Source of the DNA: LMUY01 sp964245495
GTDB taxonomy: Bacteria; Pseudomonadota; Alphaproteobacteria; Acetobacterales; Acetobacteraceae
Direction: 5' to 3'
Length of the DNA: 15,609 bases
Assembly (NCBI GenBank): GCA_964245495.1
Contig: CAXTNC010000068.1
Location: 1-15,609, forward strand
This document shows, one piece after another, positions 1-6,094 of this stretch. Position numbers and translations under genes: made by a program. The notes beneath the pieces were generated by a model, which was not told where the DNA came from, did no database searches, and was given only the letters and a program-made list of their open reading frames with translations. Position 1 is the first letter of the stretch; each line of letters starts with the position of its first letter.

Positions 1-1056
1 GCCTCGGCCGAATAGGCGGCGGCAGACCGCAGCATCGCGATGGTCGTGCTGCCGTTCGCCAGGTTGCCCTGAGTCGCGCCCAGGTCCGAGGCGCTCGGCG
101 AGCGTGCCAGCGTCTGCTGGAACACGTTGGTGATGGCCGTGGCCGCGGCCGAGGTGTTGGCCAGCGCGGTCCGGAGGTCAGCTAAGCCGTAGTTCCCTCC
201 CGCAAAGTTGCTGATCCAGGCGGCTTGCGACGCGCTGTCAATCGGAAAGCCGACCTCATTCAGCCAAAGCGTGTTCATCGCCGCTGCCACGCCGGGCGAG
301 TTCGCCAGCGCCGCCTGCAACGCCGCCAGGCTGGTGTTGCCCGCCGCGATCTGCGTCGTCCAGAAGCTCAGCCCGCCAGGGTCGGCGGCAAGGCCAGTCT
401 GCCGCAGGTAGACGCCGTTCACCGCCGGAATGCAATCGGAGGGAGATGGCGACGGGTTTCCTGACGGTCCCGTGGGAGCCGACCCCGACCCTCCGCCCTC
501 CTGATCCTCCGCCCGACCCTTGGGCCGGCGTCGGCACGACGGCGCTGCGGATGAGGTAGTTGCAGGCGTTCGCCCAGTAGAGCGGGCTGAATGGGTTCGG
601 CGTGAAATCAACATAGACGTTGCCGGGAAGGTAAAGCGCCACGCCCGGCGCCAGGGCGGGCATCCCTGGCCCCTCGGCCTCCAGTGGGAAGCTGTACAGG
701 TATTTGAGGATGGCCGGCCAATCGGAGAGCAAGCCCGCGGGAGTGCCCGTGGCGATCGGTTGGCCCGGCGCGCCGTACTCGTTGGTTGGAACCACCGAAA
801 CAATGGAGGTGTAGGTCGTGCTGCCGGTGAGGGGGTTGCTCGTGGAAGGAGTGAAGGTGCCCGTCCCAGTCGGGACTGGGCTTCCTGTGCTGGTTCCGCC
901 GCCTGGGCTTTGAGTGCTGCCGCCGCCATTCGGAACGTTGCCGATTCCGTAGAAGTCGGTGTTGCTTGGATCATAGCCGAGGCCGGAGCCGCCACCGAAA
1001 TAAGGCCCTCCGCCGACTGAGACGTCTATGCCGCCGGATGAGCCTGACGTGCTGGT
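1..1056 (-). pseudogene. Broken gene for Gly/Ser/Thr-rich protein with DUF4214-like C-terminal region (frameshifted, 3' end off window)
   Basis: Reading leftwards, one frame is open from about 1056 to the glycine-rich linker near 500. It encodes a low-complexity Gly/Ser/Thr/Pro region, then a more structured stretch (LYLPGNVYVDFTPNPFSPLYW, about 640-560), then a GSGGGSGG linker. From the linker on, sensible protein continues only in a frame shifted by one base, through PSPSPSDCIPAVNGVYLRQTG and PGGLSFWTTQIAAGN to the window edge. That second part has the spacing of a DUF4214 repeat (Y-R-G-AD-GL-W-I-G), a family often found in large secreted or surface proteins of alphaproteobacteria. Removing one G near 500-512 would rejoin the two halves. 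The upstream frame has an in-frame TGA at 1057-1059 and no ATG, GTG or TTG before GTG 795, which lacks a ribosome site. I read it as a decayed gene. A sequencing error in the G-rich linker is a real alternative. Function unknown; surface location is inferred. Confidence 0.6.
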
Positions 1057-1282
1057 TCACCGATCAATGGGCGTTGACGATGACAAGGCTGTGAGGGGTC
1101 CGTCAAGGCTACGGCGACGAGGCGCATTCTTTTAACGATTTTGCAACAAGCGTTTGCCCGGCAAGTTCCAGCCAACAAGCGGCTGCACTGCCCCATTTGA
1201 ACGTTCCTTGTCCCGCAAGGGGCTTAGCCAGTAGAACGCCGCGGCCCGCCCAGCCTGGGGCAACCGACCAAAGGACCCGGCA

Positions 1283-2338
1283 GTGCAGATCATCACCGAC
1301 CTGAACGAGCTCGACGCCAAGGTCACCGAGTGCAACGACACCCTGACCACCCAGGGCGACGACGCGCTGCGGCGCATGTTCAGCACCTTCAAGGTCGACC
1401 TCGCCGCCCACCTGCCGCCCGACCCGTTCAGCCCGGAGTACCGTGACTTCCAGCTGGAGCTGTACCAGCGCATCGCCGGCAAGCCATACTCCACCGCCAA
1501 CGAGCGGACCCTGTTCAACCTGGACCAGCACCGCCACCGGCCGTTCCCCTACTACGGCGGCAGCACGATGACGGCCGGCCACCACCTGCGCTCGATCGGC
1601 TTCATGCTCCGCACGCTTGACCTGCCGCCGGGCGCCCGGATCGTCGAGTTCGGGCCGGGCTGGGGCAACACCACGCTCGCCCTGGCGCTGCTCGGCTTCA
1701 AGGTGACGGCGGTCGATATCGAGCCGAACTTCTGCCAGCTGCTGCGCGAACGGGCGGCGGAGGCGCATGTCGAGATCGACGTGGTGGAGGCGGACTTCTT
1801 CTGGGCCGAGGGCGTCGCCGAACCATACGACGCGGCGGTGTTCTTCGAGTGCTTCCACCATTGCGACGACCACATGCGGCTGCTGCGCGCGCTGCGCCGG
1901 GCCATCAAGCCGGACGGCAAGCTGGTGGTCGCCTCCGAGCCGATCGTGCACGACTTCCCGATGCCCTGGGGCGTGCGCACGGACGGCGAGTCGCTGTGGG
2001 CGATGCGGAATTTCGGCTGGCTGGAACTCGGCTTCCGGGAGCACTACTTCGACGCCGCCATCGCCCGGTCCGGCTGGCGAACGGAGAAGCACTACTGCGC
2101 CGACCCGGACTGGGCCACCGTGTGGGTGGCCCGCCAAGGCGTCGAGCGGGATGCCCCCTGGCCGCCTGTTCCAGCCCTGCCGGAGCCGCCTGCTGCGACT
2201 CCATTCGTTCAACCAGCCATTCCGAGCGCGGCCGCAACGTCCGAGGCACGGCTGGCTGAGGAGCTTGCGTCCATCTATGCCTCCACCTCCTGGCGGGTTA
2301 CGGCGCCGCTCCGCGCCATGCGGCGGCTGGTGTCATAG
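1283..2338 (+). CDS. Class I SAM-dependent methyltransferase with surface-glycan-type C-terminal tail
   Basis: 351 aa. The Rossmann core spans about residues 115-230. Motif I is VEFGPGWGNTT (121-131), the ribose-binding acidic residue lies in AVDIEPNF (D145/E147), and an acidic loop VEADFF (D171) follows. This identifies a SAM-binding methyltransferase, but the acceptor cannot be read from sequence. A Pro/Ala-rich linker (about 291-320) leads to IYASTSWRVTAPLR (331-344), a tail known from many glycosyltransferases and methyltransferases of O-antigen or exopolysaccharide clusters. The acceptor is therefore probably a sugar on a surface glycan or its lipid-linked precursor; that is inference. 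The GTG start is chosen because AAGGA lies at 1271-1275, 7 bases upstream. It diverges from the broken DUF4214-like gene, and a hairpin follows the stop. Confidence 0.85.
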   Translation: MQIITDLNELDAKVTECNDTLTTQGDDALRRMFSTFKVDLAAHLPPDPFSPEYRDFQLELYQRIAGKPYSTANERTLFNLDQHRHRPFPYYGGSTMTAGHHLRSIGFMLRTLDLPPGARIVEFGPGWGNTTLALALLGFKVTAVDIEPNFCQLLRERAAEAHVEIDVVEADFFWAEGVAEPYDAAVFFECFHHCDDHMRLLRALRRAIKPDGKLVVASEPIVHDFPMPWGVRTDGESLWAMRNFGWLELGFREHYFDAAIARSGWRTEKHYCADPDWATVWVARQGVERDAPWPPVPALPEPPAATPFVQPAIPSAAATSEARLAEELASIYASTSWRVTAPLRAMRRLVS

Positions 2339-2339
2339 C

Positions 2340-2359
2340 CGCCGCACCTGGGTGCGGCG
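2340..2359 (+). terminator. GC-rich hairpin just after the methyltransferase stop
   Basis: CGCCGCAC (2340-2347) pairs perfectly with GTGCGGCG (2352-2359) around a 4-base loop, one base after the TAG stop. No T-run follows, so it is not a textbook intrinsic terminator. Its position at the end of one transcription unit and before the two-component operon makes a termination or 3'-end stabilising role plausible. Confidence 0.45.
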
Positions 2360-2362
2360 AAG

Positions 2363-2378
2363 TGCAACCAATTGCAAC
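2363..2378 (+). promoter_or_regulatory. Candidate binding site: TGCAAC direct repeat at 10-bp spacing upstream of the two-component operon
   Basis: TGCAAC occurs at 2363-2368 and exactly 10 bp later at 2373-2378. A degenerate copy, TGCGGC, lies one more step upstream at 2353-2358. OmpR/PhoB-family regulators bind tandem half-sites spaced 10-11 bp on one face of the helix, and the next gene encodes such a regulator 42 bp downstream. Autoregulation is inferred. The repeat is short and could be chance, and its degenerate copy overlaps the hairpin arm. Confidence 0.3.
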
Positions 2379-2419
2379 GTCCGCTCCCGCGGCTGGGCCG
2401 CAACGGCTAGGCTGGCTGC

Positions 2420-3148
2420 ATGGAAACCATGCCGCACATCCTGGTGGTGGACGACGACCGGGAAATCCGTGACCTGCTCGCCCGCTTCCTGGAGCGCCAC
2501 CGCTTCCGGGTGACGGCGGTGCGGGACGCGCGGGAGGCGCGCCGCACCTGGCCCACCGGGCACTTCCAGCTGGTCGTGCTGGACCTGATGCTGCCGGGCG
2601 AGGGCGGGCTGGACCTGGCGCGCTGGATGCGCACGCAGGGCGACGTGCCCATCGTGATGCTGACGGCGATGGGCGAGGAAACCGACCGCATCATCGGCCT
2701 GGAACTGGGGGCGGACGACTACGTGCCCAAGCCGTTCAACCCGCGCGAGCTGCTGGCCCGGATGCGCGCCGTGCTGCGCCGCACCGCCGACCGCAGCGGC
2801 CACCGGGCCGATGACCTGAGCGCCCTGCGCTTCGCCGGCTGGACGCTGGAGCCGCCGCGCCGCCGCCTGCTCAACCCGGAAGGCGTGGAGGTGCCGCTGA
2901 CCGGCGGCGAGTACGACCTGCTGCTCGCCCTGGTGGAGCGGGCCAACCGGGTGCTGACGCGGGACATGCTGCTCGACCTGCTGCGCGGCCGCCAGGCGGG
3001 GCCGTTCGACCGGGCGATCGACGTGGCCATCAGCCGGCTGCGGCGCAAGCTGGAGGATGACGGGCGGCAGGCCCAGCTCATCAAGACGGTGCGCGGCGGC
3101 GGCTACGTGCTGGCGGCGGACGTGCAGCGGGCGTGCCAGCCGGGGTGA
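2420..3148 (+). CDS. OmpR-family response regulator
   Basis: 242 aa. An N-terminal receiver domain (about 5-120) carries the acidic pocket D11/D12, phospho-acceptor D55 in LVVLDLMLPG, T82 and K104 in YVPKPF. A C-terminal winged-helix DNA-binding domain (about 138-235) ends in the family signature VRGGGYVLAADV. The partner kinase follows directly and overlaps this gene's end, so the pair forms one operon; the inducing signal is unknown. ATG 2420 gives METMPHILVVDDD. ATG 2429 is an alternative and would have GGA closer upstream. Neither has a strong Shine-Dalgarno. TAGGCT at 2408-2413 would place a transcript start near ATG 2420, so leaderless translation is possible but unproven. OmpR-type is secure; an orthology-level gene name is not. 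Confidence 0.93.
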   Translation: METMPHILVVDDDREIRDLLARFLERHRFRVTAVRDAREARRTWPTGHFQLVVLDLMLPGEGGLDLARWMRTQGDVPIVMLTAMGEETDRIIGLELGADDYVPKPFNPRELLARMRAVLRRTADRSGHRADDLSALRFAGWTLEPPRRRLLNPEGVEVPLTGGEYDLLLALVERANRVLTRDMLLDLLRGRQAGPFDRAIDVAISRLRRKLEDDGRQAQLIKTVRGGGYVLAADVQRACQPG

Positions 3149-4494
3149 CCGGACGCCGGGCCACTCGGCTCTGGCCGCGAAGCCTGGCCAACCGGACCGC
3201 GCTCGTGCTGCTGGGGGGGCTGGCCCTGGTGCAGGCGGCCGGGCTGCTGATCTATGCGCTGGACCGGACGGACCTGCAACGCATCGCGGTGGCGCAGGAA
3301 CTCGGCCAAAGCATCGACAACCTTTACCGCTCGGTGATCATGGCCCCGCCGGAGGACCGTGCGGCCGCCCTGCGCGAGCTGGACCCGCAATCCGGCCTGG
3401 TGGCGACGCTGGACCCCGAGCCGGCCACCAGCGACCTCGAACCCTCGCCTCCCCCGGTGCAGCGCCTGCTCCGCATCAGCCTGCAGTTCGTCCGGGTGCA
3501 GCCCGGCGAGCGCTGGACCGACCTGCTGATCCGCGGCGCGCCCTGGCAGCACCGCCTGCTGTTCAGCCTGCGGCTGCCGGAAGGGGAGTGGCTGAACGTC
3601 CGCGTCGCCGTGCGGCAGTTCCTGCCGTTCCTGTCCGGGATGTTCCTCCTGGCTTTCGCCCTGATGACCCTTGCGACGGCGGCCCTCGTGATCTGGGCGG
3701 TGCGCCAGTTCATCGCGCCCATGCGGGAGCTGGCGGTGGCGGCCGAGCGGCTCGGCGTGGACGTGAACGCGCCGCCGCTCGCCGAATCCGGCGCTGCGGA
3801 GGCGGCCAAGGCGGCCCATGCCTTCAACGTCATGGCCGACCGCATCCGCCGCTTCGTGCGGGACCGCACCTTCCTGCTGACGGCCATCGGGCACGACCTG
3901 CGCACCCCCATCACCCGGCTGAAGCTGCGGGCGGAGTGGATGGAGGACGAGGAACAGCAGCGCAAGATGCTGCTGGACCTTGACGAGCTGGAGGGCATGG
4001 TGGCCGCAACCCTCGCCTTCGGGCGGGACGACGCGGCGGCGGAACGCCTGACGGCGCTGGACCTGGCCGAGCTGCTGCGGACTGTCCTGGACGAGGCGGC
4101 GGATGCCCGGCCCTCCTTGGCCGAACCCGTGCGGTACGATGGGCCGGACCACCAGGTGATGCGCGCCCGTCCGGTGGCCATCAAGCGCGCCCTGTCCAAC
4201 CTGGTGCAGAACGCGCTGAACTACGGCACCTCGGCGCACGTGGCGCTGGTCCCGCCGCGGGCCGGAACCTTGACCATCCTGATCGACGATGACGGGCCTG
4301 GCATCCCGCAGGCCGAGCTGGAACGGGTGTTCGAGCCGTTCCACCGCCTGGAGCCGAGCCGCAACCGCGAAACCGGCGGCACCGGGCTTGGCCTGCCGAT
4401 CGCGCGCAACATCCTGCGGGCGCATGGCGGCGACGTGGCGCTGTCCAACCGGCCCATGGGCGGGCTGCGGGCGACGGTGACGCTGCCGGGGTAG
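3133..4494 (+). CDS. EnvZ-type sensor histidine kinase
   Basis: 453 aa. Transmembrane segment 1 is about 22-42, a periplasmic sensor region of about 110 residues follows, and segment 2 is about 163-190. A HAMP linker runs about 190-242. The HisKA domain has phospho-acceptor H254 in AIGHDLRTPITRLKLR, very close to the EnvZ/RstB pattern. The ATPase domain has the N box NLVQNALNY (N360), G1 box DDDGPGIP (D387, G388, G390), F box EPFHRLE and G2 box GTGLGLPI (417-423). All catalytic motifs are intact. The gene overlaps the upstream regulator: GTG 3133 lies inside it, and GTG 3145 in the same frame gives a 4-base GTGA overlap, so either start implies translational coupling. The periplasmic domain matches nothing I can name, so the ligand is unknown. 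Confidence 0.93.
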   Translation: MPAGVTGRRATRLWPRSLANRTALVLLGGLALVQAAGLLIYALDRTDLQRIAVAQELGQSIDNLYRSVIMAPPEDRAAALRELDPQSGLVATLDPEPATSDLEPSPPPVQRLLRISLQFVRVQPGERWTDLLIRGAPWQHRLLFSLRLPEGEWLNVRVAVRQFLPFLSGMFLLAFALMTLATAALVIWAVRQFIAPMRELAVAAERLGVDVNAPPLAESGAAEAAKAAHAFNVMADRIRRFVRDRTFLLTAIGHDLRTPITRLKLRAEWMEDEEQQRKMLLDLDELEGMVAATLAFGRDDAAAERLTALDLAELLRTVLDEAADARPSLAEPVRYDGPDHQVMRARPVAIKRALSNLVQNALNYGTSAHVALVPPRAGTLTILIDDDGPGIPQAELERVFEPFHRLEPSRNRETGGTGLGLPIARNILRAHGGDVALSNRPMGGLRATVTLPG

Positions 4495-4497
4495 CGC

Positions 4498-4938
4498 CTA
4501 GCGGGGGGGGCAGCGCTCCAGCGGGTAGGGGAAGGCGGCGCAGCGCGGGAAGCTGATCGCCGTGCTGGCTTCCCGCGCCACGTGCAGGTCGTTCGGGTCG
4601 TCGCAGCCGAACCCGGCGGCGTCCGTTGCGTCCGGCGTGAAGCGGAACTCGGCGCCGGACGGGCTGGTGCGGACCGTCTCGATGATGCGCTGGGTCATGC
4701 TGGAGGCGGTCAGGCTGGCGTGCGCGACCGCGTCCTGCGCGAAGGCCACCGTCGGCTGGGTGCGGCAGTCCTGCGCCAGCTGGCCCTCCAGCACCGGGAA
4801 CAGGCCCCCGGTCCAGGTGCCGAACAGCCAGGCATGGGGCGGCCCCTTGGCCTGCGGCCGCTCAGGCTCGTGCCGCGGGCGGGATTGCGCGGCAGCCAGG
4901 CCGGGCAGGAGCAGCAGCAGGAAAGCGATGCGGCGCAT
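4498..4938 (-). CDS. Small secreted hypothetical protein with four cysteines
   Basis: 146 aa. It begins with a clear Sec signal peptide (MRRIAFLLLLLPGLAAAQ, likely cut after about residue 17), leaving a mature protein of about 129 residues for the periplasm or exterior. C58, C112, C133 and C143 could form two disulfides. LFGTWTGGLFPVLEG (38-52) recalls the GxW motif at the start of some lipocalin-like barrels, but this is too weak to assign a fold. The stop sits only 3 bases from the kinase stop, so the two are convergent, and its 5' end faces dedA. No strong ribosome site is visible. I do not recognise the family; the signal peptide and G/C third-position bias support a real gene. Confidence 0.75.
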   Translation of the reverse strand: MRRIAFLLLLLPGLAAAQSRPRHEPERPQAKGPPHAWLFGTWTGGLFPVLEGQLAQDCRTQPTVAFAQDAVAHASLTASSMTQRIIETVRTSPSGAEFRFTPDATDAAGFGCDDPNDLHVAREASTAISFPRCAAFPYPLERCPPR

Positions 4939-4979
4939 GGGCGATCTCGGCTTGTGGGGACGCGGAGCCTAGCCGCAGA

Positions 4980-5019
4980 ACGGCAAGCCAGCCAGCCGTT
5001 GAACCGCCGGGCTTGCCGT
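4980..5019. repeat. Perfect 10-bp inverted repeat in the divergent intergenic region before dedA
   Basis: ACGGCAAGCC (4980-4989) and GGCTTGCCGT (5010-5019) are exact reverse complements separated by 20 bases, so the arm centres are 30 bp apart, about three helical turns. It lies between the divergent genes at 4938(-) and 5034(+), just before the dedA start. It could be an operator for a dimeric or looping regulator, or a hairpin in the dedA 5' leader. The sequence does not decide between these. Confidence 0.45.
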
Positions 5020-5033
5020 GCCATGGCATGGCG

Positions 5034-5612
5034 ATGTTCCGGCGCATGTACCAAAGCATCCTCCTGCTGGCCGCCAGCCCGCTCGCCCCGGTCTGGCTGG
5101 CCCTGGTGGCGTTCTCCGAAAGCAGCTTCTTCCCGGTGCCGCCGGACGTGCTGCTGATCCCCATGGCGCTGGCCCGGCCGAGCCGCGCCCTGCTGTACGC
5201 GCTGATCTGCACGGTCGGCAGCGTGCTGGGCGGGATGCTCGGCTACTGGATCGGCTATGCCGTGTTCGACCAGGTGGCGCTGCCGCTGCTGCGGTTCTAC
5301 CACTACCAGGACGCCTACACGGCGTTCCAGGACAGGTTCGCGCAGGTCGGCTTGTGGATCATCCTCATCAAGGGCCTGCTGCCGATCCCGTACAAGATCA
5401 TCACCATCGCCTCCGGCGCCGCCCGGTTCGACTTCACGACTTTCGTGCTGGCGAGCCTGGCCACGCGCGGCGCGCGGTTCTTTCTCTGGGCCGTGCTGCT
5501 CAGGATGTTCGGGGAGCAGGCGCGCGGCATCATCGACCGCCAGATGCCGCTGGTTCTGGGGGCCGCCGCCGTGCTGCTCGTGCTGGGCTTCGTGATGCTG
5601 AGATACGTCTGA
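5034..5612 (+). CDS. DedA-family (YqaA-like) inner-membrane protein
   Basis: 192 aa from ATG 5034. It has the family features AFSESSFFPVPPDVLLIPMALARP near the N-terminus, a Gly-rich re-entrant/TM region (TVGSVLGGMLGYWIGY), the conserved ILIKGLLPIPYKIITIASGAA stretch and LATRGARFFLWAVLL, then a final hydrophobic helix. DedA proteins are polytopic membrane proteins of the VTT/SNARE-associated superfamily, linked to lipid flipping and membrane homeostasis; substrate here is unproven. The frame is open upstream to TTG 5013, with ATGs at 5028 and 5046 as well. I prefer 5034 because MFRRMYQ resembles the usual start of YqaA-like proteins; no good ribosome site settles it. The gene stands alone on this strand, with a 131-base gap before the next gene. 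Confidence 0.85.
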   Translation: MFRRMYQSILLLAASPLAPVWLALVAFSESSFFPVPPDVLLIPMALARPSRALLYALICTVGSVLGGMLGYWIGYAVFDQVALPLLRFYHYQDAYTAFQDRFAQVGLWIILIKGLLPIPYKIITIASGAARFDFTTFVLASLATRGARFFLWAVLLRMFGEQARGIIDRQMPLVLGAAAVLLVLGFVMLRYV

Positions 5613-5617
5613 GCGGG

Positions 5618-5668
5618 CGTTTGCCTCGCACGCCAAGCACTTGCGCTCCCGTCGAAAAAACGCAAACG
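5618..5668. repeat. Inverted repeat after dedA stop
   Basis: CGTTTGC (5618-5624) and GCAAACG (5662-5668) can pair around a 37-base loop just after the dedA stop. An A-run (5655-5660) lies directly before the right arm. This gap (5613-5743) must hold the end of the dedA unit and probably the promoter of the DUF485-actP operon. I cannot identify convincing -35/-10 elements in it. Confidence 0.25.
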
Positions 5669-5743
5669 TGAGCCCAGCCGCAGCCTGCGGGTGATTGCGG
5701 ACGGAGCGGCCCGGAAGCGGCCGCCCGGCCAGGGGGAGCGACA

Positions 5744-6094
5744 ATGGACGCCATCGAAGTGGCCCGCATCCGGAACAGCGCCGCGTTCCGGGAGCTGGAG
5801 CAGAAGCGCAACAGCTTCGGCTGGACGCTCGCGGTGCTGATGCTCGTCATCTACATGGGCTTCATCCTCCTGGTCGCGTTCGGCCCTGGCGTCATCGCCC
5901 AGCCGATCGGAGGCGGTCCGCTGACGCTGGCCTTCCCGCTCGGCCTGGGCGTCATCCTCGTCGCCATCGCGCTGACCGGCCTCTACGTGCTGCGCGCCAA
6001 CACCCAGTTCGACCGGCTGACGGCCCAGATCGTGGGCCAGGCCCGCCCGGCTCCCGCGCCGGCCGGCGTGCGCCTGATGGAGCAAGTGCCGTGA
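5744..6094 (+). CDS. DUF485 family inner-membrane protein (YjcH-like)
   Basis: 116 aa. The N-terminus is short and charged, with the family pattern AAFRELEQKRNSFGWTLA. Two transmembrane helices follow (about 25-49 and 60-84), then a conserved LYVLRANTQFDRL and a short Pro/Ala-rich tail. DUF485 proteins are encoded next to acetate/SSS-family permeases (yjcH-actP in E. coli), and that pairing holds here: the stop overlaps the actP start by 4 bases (GTGA, 6091-6094). It is probably an accessory subunit or assembly partner of the transporter, which is inferred from conserved linkage. The ATG has a good ribosome site, GGGGGAG, a few bases upstream. Confidence 0.85.
   Translation: MDAIEVARIRNSAAFRELEQKRNSFGWTLAVLMLVIYMGFILLVAFGPGVIAQPIGGGPLTLAFPLGLGVILVAIALTGLYVLRANTQFDRLTAQIVGQARPAPAPAGVRLMEQVP

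Noticed and set aside
520..1020. Plus-strand open frame of 166 codons opposite the broken DUF4214-like gene
   Set aside because: Arg/Gly/Ala-rich product without motifs; the minus strand gives the repeat-protein pattern, so this is a shadow.
1186..1220. Small inverted repeat CCTTG/CAAGG upstream of the methyltransferase
   Set aside because: Only 5 bp of pairing, no T-run or conserved context; likely chance.
3103..4425. Long open frame on the minus strand opposite the sensor kinase
   Set aside because: Shadow of a very GC-rich coding frame: the product is His/Arg/Gln-rich with no domain, while the plus strand encodes a complete histidine kinase.
5695..6090. In-frame upstream extension of actP
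   Set aside because: It overlaps the whole DUF485 gene in another frame and lacks membrane or domain character; GTG 6091 gives the normal ActP N-terminus.
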